A stretch of DNA of 64,000 nt from Leuctra nigra (Eukaryota; Arthropoda; Insecta; Plecoptera; Leuctridae), in the NCBI GenBank assembly GCA_934045905.1, contig OW203773.1, positions 15,177,246 through 15,241,245 on the forward strand, in the 5' to 3' direction. The position numbers and the translations under genes are program-made. The notes under the pieces were generated by a model. The model worked only from the letters and a program-made list of their open reading frames with translations, did not search any database and was not told where the DNA came from. Below, piece by piece: positions 1-10,308 of the stretch (position 1 is its first letter; each line of letters starts with the position of its first letter).

Positions 1-277
1 TAAAAATTCAGCACTGAAAAGTAGTGATATCAAAAAATGGGCCAATTTAATTTAAAAAACCAAAATATACTTGGCGCATCGTATAAATAGTATAAATAGT
101 AATAGTAAATAGTAATAAATAGTAAGAAGCACAGTCAAAAATTAAATGTACCTAAACCTATATTAATATACCTAAAATGCCCTTAAAAACGATGCGCCAA
201 GTATATTTTGGTTTTTAAAATTAAGTTTTGACTTGGCCCATTTTTTGATATCACTACTTTTCAGTGATGAATTTTTA
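1..277. mobile_element. Foldback-type MITE (left end at window edge)
   Basis: The first ~80 bases and bases ~190-277 are imperfect inverted repeats of each other: both ends read TAAAAATTCA inward, and both arms carry the words GATATCAAAAAATGGGCCAA and ACTTGGCGCATCG. The ~100-bp centre is AT-rich and non-coding. This is the structure of a miniature inverted-repeat element with arms of about 80 bp. The left target-site duplication is outside or at the window edge, so the superfamily is unresolved. Confidence 0.7.
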
Positions 278-1019
278 GATTTCTTCTATTTTTTTTATAG
301 TTGAAGAGACTTCGCTGGTATTTTTACACGGAGTGTTTTTTTATGGGGATAGCACTTTTTTTTAGTTTATTTACACAACTTGTAACACATATCGAAGCAA
401 CAATGAATAATCCCTTTAAAAAAATACGCCATTTCCAAATTGGTTACTAAGAAAAATTGTGTTTGATGCTAAACATAAGTTTAAAGTATCATGAAGAATT
501 GCGAAAGCATCGTTCCAATTGGTCCAGCCGTTTACGAGTTATGGCGTCACTTTCAAAATGGCGGCTGAAATTACTGCCACCTAGAATTTTTTTCTATAAA
601 TGTTTTGTATCATTATATAAGCAAACTGAATAATGTAGTTATTGTAGTAAGAGGTGATTAAAGTCTAATTCTTTATTTTTATTACGTCATTTCCGGATTC
701 GCTGAAAGTATATTTCTTCTTTAACTTTTGATATTCCATATAGATGACCGTCTGAATCATTTGGCGCTAGTTTCATTCCGATCGGTCTAGCCGTTTTTGA
801 GATATGACGTCACTTCCGGTTTCAAAATGGCGACTTCCGGTTGGTTTTATAAAAAGGCACATCAGACGCCAAAAGTGCACATGTCGTAAAAATTTCAGGT
901 CGATCGGTTCAGCCGTTTAGGCTGTGGCGGTGATAGCGACGTTTCCTGATATCATCTTCATATAATCATCATCATCATCATCATCAGATACCTTTTAAAA
1001 AGGGTGTAATTTAACTGTT
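278..1019. repeat. Dispersed-repeat segment with three degenerate motif copies
   Basis: No gene is seen. A motif of the form GATCGGTCTAGCCGTTT followed by GAGATATGACGTCAC recurs in degenerate form at about 517-566, 778-840 and 899-935, twice followed by CAAAATGGCG. A (TCA)n run lies at 962-985. Motif repetition suggests a decayed transposon, but no ends or target-site duplication were found. Confidence 0.4.
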
Positions 1020-1776
1020 TTCACGGCCCTCTAGCCCACAAATGGCATAACCTATTGTTCCCAAATTTGGTATATGGGGTGGGGTGGGCCATAGCTCGAA
1101 ACTAAGATATTTCGCAACAATGTGATATTTTCCATTTTTAAGATCCAGTATGCCGAAATGCCATGTTGTTGCTTACAGTAAATGTGTTTGGTCTGCTCCT
1201 CAGTTTATTAGGCATTTACGGTATGTTGAGTGACTGTGAGTGTACGGTACGACTTGGCTGGGTGGAGCGACTGCTCCACTAGATTCGTACCAAGAAAAAA
1301 TCTCGGATGTAGAATGTAGTAGGCAGACAAAAATATTTTTTTAAATAGTTTGCTTAATAATATATACTATTGCAATTGTACGGTGGTGTATATTTTGGCC
1401 AATGAATGTTGCTCCATTTTACAGAATATTGTGGGTATACTTAACGTGGTACTACCTTTACTACATGAAAGTAAATAGTTAGAGAATGAGAGGTAGGTAC
1501 TTGAATCTGTACTCTCAAAACAAGATATCGGCACACGATTAGGTAATCGAATTAAGTATGTAAGCGTGACTCCACTTATCACAAATAACAGTTGTAGATA
1601 TTATCTACCAAGAAGTAGGCATTATGTAAAACCCGTTATGACTCACGTCTGATAAGCTATGTAACCTGATAGTGCATTATAACAGTCAGTTATTTGTATT
1701 TATAATCTCTATTTTAAAAGTTGCACTGCTCCAGAGATGGGTCAAGTTGGCTCAGGCATGAACTTGTACAGATTGA
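1020..1776. other. Gene-free AT-rich stretch
   Basis: I see no convincing exon, RNA gene or bounded repeat here. Short open frames lack family resemblance and codon structure. The right end may be decayed LINE sequence leading into the fragment that follows. Confidence 0.4.
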
Positions 1777-2010
1777 GGTGTATCCTCTCATGAATACAAT
1801 ACCAGACACAAGTATCTCATTGACGTTGATAAACATAAAACAGCACTGTTTGAGAAGGGACTGCGCTACAGCGGAGCCAAACTGTTTAATATACTCCCAA
1901 ACCACATTAGAGATCTACCATTAACTCAATTCAAATTTGCAATTAAAAGATACCTCCTGAACAATAGTTTTTATTCGATTGACGAATTCGCTGAAAAAGG
2001 TTTCACCTAA
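1777..2010 (+). pseudogene. LINE reverse-transcriptase C-terminal fragment
   Basis: Reading from 1777 to the TAA at 2008-2010 gives 77 residues containing SSHEYNTRHK and then KGLRYSGAKLFNILPNHIRD, the typical C-terminal tail of Jockey/CR1-type non-LTR retrotransposon ORF2 proteins. An in-frame TGA at 1774-1776 cuts it off from anything upstream, so it is a 5'-truncated dead copy. An AATAAA follows at about 2040. The superfamily call rests on these motifs only. Confidence 0.72.
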
Positions 2011-2339
2011 AATATGTCTCCTTATCAGTTGTAGCTTTGAATAAACCAAGTGTAATCACATGTATCATTATTGTATAATATTCTGTAATTTATTTTCAAC
2101 TGTAAATGTTTCTGTAATATATTTTATTTTAACCCTATGGCGACTGCCATCAACTCTGTCATATTCAGTATTCTATTGAATATTAAATACCAAATCTAAG
2201 TTTGAATGTATATTATAATTCATTAGAATTAAATTATTACTAAAATAAGAGTGTCATATATATAGAATATATAACATGAATGTACCAATTTCCTCGGAAG
2301 AGGGTCAAAGGTTACAAATAAACAAAAATACAAAAAAAA

Positions 2340-2790
2340 ATACAAAAAATATCCGCGGTTCCACACCCCCCGACGGCTGTCACCTTATCGCGGTGGTGGG
2401 GTTTGTGTTGGCCAATAATCCATTGCAGCTACGCCGGCGAGCATATGCTCATGTGTAAGGGCTACCCATGCCGGACAGGTCAGTGGTGAGGCCCAGACCA
2501 AGAGCAGCCAGGGTTGGCCTAACCATGCCCTCCCTTGAATTTGCGGTCCCCTCGGGCCGGCCTCCCCCCTCGAGATGGTGATCCCCCTGAAATCGGGTTC
2601 AGCCGGCCCGAATCCTCACACCCCCCGGTCCGTCCCCATTCCGGCCTGGCCTTACCACCAGTTCTGGACTCCCCCGGATCGGGCCCGTTAGGTCGACCCC
2701 CTCCCATTGCCCTCCAATTATGATCAACAAAGTTAAATATAACAAATAATGTGCGCAATATAACCTCGTCGCTGACGCGCCATTAAACCA
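2340..2790 (+). repeat. GC-rich dispersed repeat fragment (copy A)
   Basis: This strongly GC-rich block contrasts with its AT-rich surroundings. Its right part (about 2560-2785) is present again in inverted orientation at 11882-12120, sharing words such as GATCGGGCCCGTTAGGTCGA and AACCTCGTCG. It is most likely part of a retrotransposon (5' region or SINE/LINE tail). No ORF with family resemblance is present; the short frames across it are compositional. Confidence 0.55.
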
Positions 2791-2793
2791 AAG

Positions 2794-2795
<2 letters not shown>

Positions 2796-2852
<57 letters not shown>
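2796..2852. repeat. (TA)n microsatellite
   Basis: About 28 uninterrupted TA dinucleotides. It follows directly on the GC-rich repeat fragment and precedes a SINE-like body. Confidence 0.95.
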
Positions 2853-2859
<7 letters not shown>

Positions 2860-3035
2860 ATCCGCGGTTCCACTGAGTCTAGAGGCAAATGATGGGAAGG
2901 TACCCTACTAATAGGCCACGACCGCCTCCTTCCCACCGTCCACCTTCGCGTATTCTTCATCATCATCTCCCAATCATTATCATAATCATTCATCCGTCGC
3001 CATTAGCCTCGCTGTAGAACATTGCGACGCTAAAC
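2860..3035 (+). repeat. SINE body fragment, family with GCAAATGATGGGAAGG
   Basis: The block starting near GAGGCAAATGATGGGAAGG and running through CCACGACCGC, CATCATCATC and CATTAGCCTCGCTG recurs in the window near 5395-5505, 10178-10300, 50060-50150 and 50625-50700. The copy at 5320-5505 still has a tRNA-like head, so the family is tRNA-derived. This copy has only the body. Confidence 0.6.
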
Positions 3036-4285
3036 ATTACCTACCAAAAATTACACGCATTGAACGCAAATAGAAAGTATTTTTGGAAAGATGACAACAT
3101 TTTGCGATCGAATTCACGAATCTAAATTATTGTCTTATAAACAAAAGCAATAATAACAATAATTCCTAAAAAATTGAATCGATCCCTCTGTGATGAAAAT
3201 TTCACCAAATTGTTACGACACATAAAAAATAATCTATGGTAGTTAGATAAAAACATTGAAAATGCCTTTCAAATCTGTTTTAAAATAAATAGCTGGTTAT
3301 TGACCCTTCAAAATATTAATTTGTATAACTTCCCATACATTTTCCTGACTGTTCGTGTACATTTAACTACTGCCTTGTATGAAAGTGCTACGTAATGATT
3401 GCTGGCTTGACTGCGTCTAGCGTGCCGCATATTATATTGATTCAGGGATAACAATCTGATACACAACACGTTGATGTCAACACCTGCTGGTTGACACTTA
3501 GTTCTACAGCTGGGGGCGGATGAAGATGGAGGACCCCTCGACAGGACACTTTTAGACTTGCAGTCGTGGTGACTTGGTAGAGAACGAATGCTCTGAAATA
3601 ATATGATAATTTTTTTAAATCGCCTAAAATTTAAGAATTGACCAGTTTGAATTTTGTAAAACCGTTCATTGGAGCTATATTTTATAAAAGTGGCAAACTC
3701 TTCAAAGAGCTACTAATTCTCTACACGCTTCAATTGTCCACGAGACGGTCAAAATCTGAAAAATTATTAACCTCTTAGCTATGGCCGGAAGTAAATTTTC
3801 TCGATTTTGCGGAACTACCTTTTTTGAATGATAATCAAGCTCTGTCAACTGCCATTTGTTGACTGGTGATGTCTACAAAAACAGAAGTATTAAAAACAGA
3901 AGTCATTGTAATGGACTTACGACCTTCTACCTCTGAGGTACAGAGTGGCGTTCTGACGTCTCCCTGCCCGAGCAGTCTCAACAAATTCCGGCATAAATGT
4001 ATACCTTTATTGCATTTTAGTTCCCTTATTACCATTTTATATCTTCCTGATTTTATCGCGTACCCAAATAAAATCATTTACCCGGTATTTAACGTTAACA
4101 ACATTGCGTAATATATTTCTCTGTTATTATAGGTGTTATGTTCAATTAAGATCCTTCGATTGCATATTTAAGACGATCATTGTCGGTATGGTGCTAAATT
4201 AAATTAGTAATTGTTGTAACTCATAAAATATTACTCTTATATTCCCAGCGTGGGTAAATGACCTCTGTTTTGCGCACAATCAACG
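3036..4285. other. Gene-free stretch, no recognised element
   Basis: 1.25 kb with no exon, RNA gene or bounded transposon that I can support. Short open frames on both strands overlap each other and show no domain signature. Confidence 0.4.
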
Positions 4286-4489
4286 TACACTCCTGGACAC
4301 TGAAATTGGCCCGCGGTCAATGTTCAAGTGGCACTGCGGCATTTATTTTAATGCAATTTTTTGGCACAAAGACCGGATGGCTTTAGTGGGAGTTTAGGGC
4401 CGAAAAATTACGTAAAATAAATAAATAAATACTAGGCGTCGAGCCACTTGAACATTGACCGTGGGCCAATTTCAGTGTCCAGGAGTGTA
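4286..4489. mobile_element. TA-flanked MITE (Tc1/mariner-like)
   Basis: A 200-bp element (4288-4487) begins CACTCCTGGACACTGAAATT and ends with the reverse complement. The inverted repeats are about 47 bp with few mismatches, and a TA dinucleotide flanks each side (4286-4287 and 4488-4489). TA duplication plus CACTCC-type termini fits the Tc1/mariner superfamily. No coding capacity. Confidence 0.85.
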
Positions 4490-4706
4490 CAACGCTTGCC
4501 TTGACTTTTGTTTGTGAATAATGACACGCCTATATCTGATGTGTTGAACTGTGATATCATTCTTATCACTATTTCCTAACGCCTGACGCGTGCACTGCAT
4601 AGTGTCAATACAGTGTGCTCGGCCAAGGTGAAGGAAGAATCGCGGCTTGCCTCGTTCTAGGACATTCCATAGCGGTACGGCTGTGACAATATCATATTAT
4701 ACAAGT

Positions 4707-5142
4707 TCCAGTACTAGAGATGTAAAATTACCGGTAATTTAAATAATTGTAATATTACCGAGAATATTGTCGGGAATATTACCAAAATCTGGTAAAATTG
4801 GTAATATTGAAAAAAAAAAGTTTCTGGTACAAAACGATCATGGTTAATTTTCGAGCGACTTATCTCTGCCTTTATGAGTGCATACGACTAATACGAATTT
4901 CCATGTTCTTTCAATCTTTCATAAGATATTTGACTATTCTCAAAAGATTCAATGGGGATGGATTAACAATGTCCACCAATATTTGACGTGTTAACTTTAT
5001 AAGATCCAGTTTAAAATACAAAATGTGCAAAATGTGTAGGTACAAAATGTTACCTACTCCAGTAAACAAAAACAAAAAAAAATCGGTAATATTACCGTAA
5101 AATTGCTTGGTAATATTACCTATTTACATCTCTATCCAGTAC
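4707..5142. mobile_element. hAT-type MITE with 8-bp TSD TCCAGTAC
   Basis: The element spans 4715-5134 (420 bp), begins TAGAGATGTAAA and ends TTTACATCTCTA. It is flanked by perfect 8-bp direct repeats TCCAGTAC at 4707-4714 and 5135-5142. Subterminal GGTAATATTACC words are repeated at both ends. An 8-bp duplication with short inverted termini is characteristic of hAT elements. No transposase is encoded. Confidence 0.9.
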
Positions 5143-5319
5143 AAATAAATTTCGAATTTTGTATTTAATTCCAATAATTATTGACTAGTACTAGGGCGGT
5201 CTGTCACACCCGTAACGCTATAAATTAGCCGTTTTTCTTTTGGTCTAGTAGTTATTTTATGTGGGTGTGTCAACCGTCTGGAATGGTCTAGAATATTTGT
5301 GATATTGATTTGTGGGTGA

Positions 5320-5508
5320 AATTCGAAGGGGAGCTGATAGCTGCATGGTCTTGCACATTGGAGGCCCCGGGTTTGATTCCCGCTACCGTCCCGCAGTCGG
5401 GAGGCAATTGATGAGTAGGACACGGCCGTCTCCTTTCCACCGTCATCATCATACTCATTCATCCGTCGTCATTAGCCTAGCTGCAGAACAGTGCGACGTT
5501 CCTCATAG
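5320..5508 (+). repeat. tRNA-derived SINE with intact head
   Basis: The head (about 5330-5387) has an A-box-like GAGCTGATAGCTGCATGG and a B-box-like GGTTTGATTCC at 5370-5380, a spacing typical of RNA polymerase III internal promoters. The body that follows (GAGGCAATTGATGAG to CATTAGCCTAGCTGCAG) is shared with four other fragments in the window. It is a probable full or nearly full copy. Confidence 0.65.
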
Positions 5509-5594
5509 ATAAAACATATGCATGTTACTATTTTATTTTTAGATAATAAATCTCATGCGAATTGTATTTTATACATTTTAAATTACTTTTCACC

Positions 5595-5814
5595 TCAGAG
5601 GTAACCTGCGAAATAAAAACGCGCACCCTGACTGGGAATCGAACCCAGATCCTTCGGGTTACCGGCCCTATGCTTTACCATTAAGCTATCGGGGCGCATT
5701 CTTAATCAGCAGGTTGGGTTGCCATAAAACTCTTGCGAGTCCGAGTATAGTCCGAGTATCTGACCTACTCTTTTATTCTACTGATCTACTTTTTATTTCG
5801 CAGGTAACCTCTGA
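5595..5814. mobile_element. Inverted-repeat element enclosing a tRNA-like sequence
   Basis: Perfect 25-bp inverted repeats lie at 5595-5619 (TCAGAGGTAACCTGCG then AAATAAAAA) and 5790-5814. They enclose 170 bp, most of which is a minus-strand tRNA-like sequence. No clear target-site duplication was seen just outside. A second, unrelated-looking inverted-repeat element at 46505-46914 also encloses a tRNA-like sequence with the same D-arm words. Confidence 0.75.
5625..5695 (-). tRNA. tRNA-like sequence, anticodon GGT (Thr), probably a mobile-element component
   Basis: The 71 nt fold as a cloverleaf. The acceptor is GCCCCGA with TCAGGGT (one C-A mismatch, one G-T). The D stem is GCTT/AAGC, the anticodon stem TAGGG/CCCGA has one mismatch, and the loop CCGGTAA gives anticodon GGT. 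The T arm is CTGGG-TTCGATT-CCCAG. The B box GGTTCGATTCC is perfect. Against a working tRNA gene: position 33 is C instead of the near-universal U, eukaryotes normally use AGT rather than GGT for Thr, and the copy sits inside 25-bp inverted repeats. I read it as a tRNA-like pol III module rather than a housekeeping tRNA. Confidence 0.5.
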
Positions 5815-6000
5815 AACACCATCCCTAAGTGAGAGATTCACTAAAAATGTCCATCATTATCATACTTTTCACCTGTTTTCGTGACGTTTTCCTTTTTACT
5901 TGTTGATCCCAACCCCTCTAAGCACAGATCCGCCTCTGCGCAAAACGGCCACATCCCGCCCATGGAACATGTTTTGACTGTGAGTGCACTATTGGGTGAC

Positions 6001-6630
6001 GTTGCGTGTAGGGTTGCCATCCGTCCGGTTTTACCCGGACATGTCCTCTTTTTTGGGTGTCTTTTTTTGTCCGGGCGGCTTTTTAGGAATTTGACGGAAT
6101 GTCCGGGTTTTTGAATTTGTTGTTAAATATTGTACAAAATGCCATTCATGAAGTAGTAATGAATTAAAATTAATTATTTTCTCCGAATTTTATAGTCCAA
6201 AACGCATAGAAATGGCTCAAATTCATTTTTGAAATTCAAAATTTTCACGGGCCTGTGCGGCCCCGGACCCGCATATTGCTGAGGAGCCCAAAATTATGGA
6301 CATTTAGTGATAATTCATTTCTAGATGCTGCTAGAAAATGTCCATAAATGTGGAAATATCAGTTTTACGTAATATCAAAATCTCTGAAAATTATTATTCC
6401 AAAACGCATAGAAATAGCTCAAATTATTTTTTTAAATCCAAAATTTTCCCGGGCCTGTGCGGCCCGGACCCGCTTGCTGCTGGGGGGCCCTCCCCCCAGG
6501 CCCCCATTGGTGTTGTGAGCAAAGTGTTTTCCCCAGAATATCGTTTTTGGAGAGCACATTATACAATTTCCTTCTCGAGATCTGATGTCCTCTTTCCCGA
6601 GTCATGGCGTATGGCAACCCTAGCTGCGTG
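6001..6630. mobile_element. hAT-type MITE, GTCCGG family copy 1
   Basis: The element spans 6009-6622 (614 bp), with 12-bp ends TAGGGTTGCCAT and ATGGCAACCCTA. The flanking 8-mers GTTGCGTG and GCTGCGTG match at 7 of 8 positions, as expected for an aged hAT duplication. The interior is closely similar to 51458-52074 in the same orientation. No transposase. Confidence 0.85.
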
Positions 6631-6639
6631 GTGCTGACT

Positions 6640-6835
6640 ACTGATTGCACATGCATTGTCAGCCGTGTAATCACCACGGGTCCGCTATGCGTTCAAGTGC
6701 GCCACTTAGCTGATAAGCAGGCTGTGTGTCGTCCCGAGGAGCAAGCTGGCTCAGGCGGGGGTGTCGGGTTCGTTCCCCATAGCCGTCCCTGGCGACAGTC
6801 ATGCGGGGTAGCAGTCCTGGGTCCGGGTTACTTTT
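6640..6835 (+). repeat. Possible tRNA-derived SINE head
   Basis: AGCAAGCTGGCTCAGGCGG followed by GGGTTCGTTCCCC (about 6738-6780) resembles A and B boxes of a tRNA-derived promoter, with B-box core at 6768-6778. The rest is GC-rich and non-coding. Only weakly supported. Confidence 0.35.
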
Positions 6836-8240
6836 GGGTTTCATCCTCAGTAACTTTGGGAGTTACTAAGTTACAATTTCGACTAACTTGTAACTTAATT
6901 TTCGTTACTTTTAAGGGGGGATGCCCGAAATGTCGTCTCCGATAGATATCTGAATTTATATTCTTATTTAATAGATAATTCCCTTGTGCATTATATAAAC
7001 GCAAGAAAAAGTGGTCAAGCTGAACTAATTTCGAAGATATGTCATTTTATAATTTTGAGTTAGCCCATGGCAAGTCGAAAAAACACGGTAATTTTCCTAG
7101 TAAATATTAGATTTAAACTATTTGCCGCCGATAGATTTTTTCCAAAAACTAATATTATGTGCATTAGGAATTAAGGTATTTATTAAGATTTTTATACAAA
7201 CACCTACCTGTATAGGTTGTTAAAAGTTAGAAACCAATATCTGAATAATTTTCCTATAACTCCTGTGTTAAAATATCCTCATATTCTGAAGATATCAAAT
7301 TGAAAATCAATATAAGTCAAGAGTTGCAAGTTAAGGCTAGGCCACAATTGTCGTAATGCTTAATGTTTAAGGTTTAGTGTATAGTGCTTAATGTCTAATG
7401 CGTAAGGAGGGCCACAATAGGGTCTTATTTCAACTGCAGGAGCGCTAGTAGTACTACAAAATGCATGTAATTTCCAGAACCTCCTGAAGTTTTACAGCCT
7501 TCATTTGAAACAAAAATCTGCTATGAAAGTTCTTTAGATACTTATTTCATATAGTTTATTATTAATCTGCCACTTATCTGCAATTTTAACTGTAATTACA
7601 AGTTCTGAGTTTCTCCACGGCGCGCAGCAGTAGTTGTAAGTCTATTCTGATTGGCTTGTCGTAAGGTTTTGTTATAAGAAATGAATTTTATTCAATTCTT
7701 ATACCACTGTGACTAAACACTAATCACGATAACATATTGTGGCCCTTATCACATAAACCCTATAATCCATTTCTCTTAGACATTAAACATTAAACACTAT
7801 TCATTAAACATTATGCATTACGACAATTGTGGCCTAGCCTTTACAAGACATTTGATGAATCTGTTACCTTAAAATATAGTTGAAATGATGAAAAAATTAA
7901 TAAAAATTGTTAATTTCAAAAAAAATATTTTCGGGTACTTATCTCTACTTGGAAATTCCTCCTTGAAGTTAGGTGAAATATTTATTTGACAAATATAATA
8001 TTTTGGTGGAATGTCACATCTATCTTGAGAGAAAATCTAAGCCCAAGTTTTTTTTTAACATTTAGATGAGACGTTTGAAAAAGTTGAAAAGTAATTTTAA
8101 AATAACTTAAAGTAGGTAACTTTAATTTTTTGGTAACTATTCAGTTACTATTCAAATCAAGTAACTTACCAAGTAACTTAGATCCTTTTGAGATCAGGTA
8201 ACTTACAGAGTAACTACTTCCTTTTTACAAGGAACCTACC
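6836..8240. mobile_element. GTAACT-rich element remnant, interrupted by a nested MITE
   Basis: GTAACT/AGTTAC words are densely repeated near 6848-6910 and again at 8095-8215, in the manner of subterminal repeats of hAT elements. The sequence between is AT-rich and interrupted by the PIF-like MITE at 7331-7843. Exact ends were not found. Confidence 0.35.
7331..7843. mobile_element. PIF/Harbinger-like MITE, TTA TSD
   Basis: The element spans 7334-7840 (507 bp). It begins AGGCTAGGCCACAATTGTCG and ends with the exact reverse complement; the arms continue to about 38 bp with one mismatch. TTA trinucleotides flank both sides (7331-7333, 7841-7843), the TWA duplication used by PIF/Harbinger elements. 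Non-coding. Confidence 0.85.
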
Positions 8241-8264
8241 CTTCTCTGCTGAGCACGCGGAGAT

Positions 8265-8288
8265 GGGGGGGGGGGGGGGGGGGGGGGG
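8265..8288 (+). repeat. Poly-G tract
   Basis: An uninterrupted run of 24 G. It is a potential G-quadruplex and a likely length-polymorphic or error-prone site. Confidence 0.95.
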
Positions 8289-8744
8289 TAATTTGGGTAG
8301 AAGGAATAACATATTTTTTATCGTATTGAAATTAGTAGGTACAAGTTAAAGAATTTAGATGATCTAGCGACCAACATTTGATTCATTTGACCATTCTATT
8401 CAATCAAATGGTCAATTTAGAAGTCCTATAACCTGCATCTGCTGAACCTTGATTCTTGAATGCTCCACGGCGTGGAGCCTCTTTATGTAGATTCTATTGC
8501 CCATCGCTTGTGGTTTGTTGTAGGTACTGCTGAGAATGTACATAAACATGGGGCATTTTGTATCGTGGCATAATCAATAATACTAAAACATTTATCAGGT
8601 TGATCCTTGCATTGAACACAATTACAGGGCGATGAATAGCGTCAAAATATTGACGAATATTGATTGAAACTCCCCATGACTTTATATTGCATGTGCACAC
8701 GATTGAACGCGTCGATTCCATAAAGAAAATAAACAGTAGTTTAT

Positions 8745-9075
8745 AACACAGTGTAGTGTGACCCTTGAGTATTGGTGGGATTTTTCATGGACATTTTTTG
8801 TGTGAAATTTTTTATAAAATTTTCATAAAATTTTTCATGAAAATTTTCAATGTTTTGAATCTTGACGAAGGTAATTTTTAGTTTTATTATTATTTTTCTG
8901 GTAGGTGCACCGACATTTTTAAACGTATTTCTATCACGCATAATAATGTAACACACCTCCATTAATACTTTACAAAATAAAACAATTGAAAATATGCTGA
9001 AAGTCCTCTGTAAATGAGTATTTTCATGAAAATTTTCACCCTTGAGTATGGACCTCCATACTCAAGGGTGTGACT
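8745..9075. repeat. Inverted-repeat segment with a 15-bp perfect hairpin
   Basis: CCCTTGAGTAT occurs near 8761, 9039 and, inverted, at 9056-9070. At 9037-9070 two 15-nt arms (CACCCTTGAGTATGG and its complement) flank a 4-nt loop. Ends near 8748 and 9076 (CAGTGTAGTGTGACCC and GGGTGTGACTGTG) suggest a small transposon, but no duplication is clear. Confidence 0.45.
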
Positions 9076-9220
9076 GTGAAAGGGCTGCGACTATTTTGCA
9101 GGATGTTCAACATTTTTTCAAGACCATCACATTTTCTGGACTTTTTAATCAGAAAAATTGATTAACCCTACTTTTTTGTACTTCTTTTAATTTTTCGGGA
9201 TTTTATTCAATATGGTAACC

Positions 9221-9295
9221 CCAAGGAGGTTCTAAATATAGATCATATTATGATCTATTATGTTCATATTATGTTCTAAGTCATAACCTCCTTGG
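9221..9295. mobile_element. Tiny inverted-repeat element
   Basis: CCAAGGAGGTT at 9221-9231 is the exact inverse of AACCTCCTTGG at 9285-9295. The centre is AT-rich and contains GATCATATTATGATC, itself palindromic. Flanks share TAACC, possibly a duplication. Confidence 0.45.
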
Positions 9296-9382
9296 ATAAC
9301 CCTGGCCAAAATCTAACTAGTGAACAATCTCTCTTGTTATTTTATTTGATACCATTTCTGTCTTTTTAAATACCTTTAAAAA

Positions 9383-9756
9383 GCTGGGTAGTGAGTTTGA
9401 CCTTGAAGAGTTTTTTAATCGATTTCTATGAATATCTTTTACCAATGTAATTGCTAACAAAATAGGGCTTTGTAGTCTTTAGAACAGTTCAATGAAAATA
9501 ATTCCATAGCTTGTAATGGTTTATTATATTTACTTTGTCCTACAGATGTTTAGTGCCCGAAAATTAGTAAAATTATGGTACTAAACATCTGTTGGACAAA
9601 ATAAAACTAATAACTTATTCCAAACTATGAAATTATTTTCATTAAACTGTTCTGAATACTCGTACAGAGCCCTATTTTGTTAACAATAACATTGGTAAAA
9701 TATATTGATAAAAATCGATTAAAAATCTCTTCAAGGCCACGCTCACTACTCAGCCC
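9383..9756. mobile_element. Long-armed foldback MITE, copy 1
   Basis: Two arms of about 170 bp are inverted copies of each other. Shared words include GTAGTGAG, CCTTGAAGAG, AATCGATTT, AGAACAGTT and ATGTTTAGTNCC at the centre. The same element recurs at 42561-42917. Non-coding. Ends are approximate because the terminal few bases have diverged. Confidence 0.75.
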
Positions 9757-10177
9757 TCTTAACAACTGTATGTAAAGTACGATTAAAAACTATTGAAAAA
9801 TATCTTGTCCACCAAGAAAATAAACAAGCTTGAGTTCTGTTAAGTTTGGCATGTTTGGCATGTTTTTGCATGTTTGGCCGACGAATGCAAGGAGGCAGTA
9901 GCAAAGACACAACATCTTCGGCAGTAGTCACGTACCTACCTGGAATTCCTCTGTAACCGCTCCATCATGATATCTGATATCTGATACGGCATTAGCTTAT
10001 CAGTGTCACGTGCTATCAGTACGTAATCAAGTCCGTGGCGACATGTGGGAAATGGAATCATGTGAACTGAGCGAATCGATTGCATTGGGAAATGCGGAGG
10101 AATGTGGGAAAGTGATTTTGTGTCGCGGAACACATTAAATCGCAGCTGACCTTCCTGATAGAATGGCTTCCACGGTC

Positions 10178-10305
10178 ACGAGCAAATGATGGGAAGGTTC
10201 CCTACTATTAGGTCGCGTCCGCTTCCTTCCCACCGTCCATCCTCACCGATTGTCATCATCATCTTCCAAACATTTTCATAATTTTTAATTTTAATTGGAA
10301 ATAAA
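10178..10305 (+). repeat. SINE body fragment
   Basis: The stretch GAGCAAATGATGGGAAGG to CCACCGTCCATCC matches the shared SINE body described at 2860-3035. The tRNA-like head is missing. Confidence 0.55.
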
Positions 10306-10308
10306 TTT

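Noticed and set aside
2733..2993. 86-codon minus-strand frame with (IY)n.
   Set aside because: It is the translated TA microsatellite and SINE body.
5625..5695. Functional nuclear tRNA-Thr gene.
   Set aside because: C33, GGT anticodon, an acceptor mismatch, and enclosure in inverted repeats make a mobile pol III module more likely; kept only as tRNA-like.
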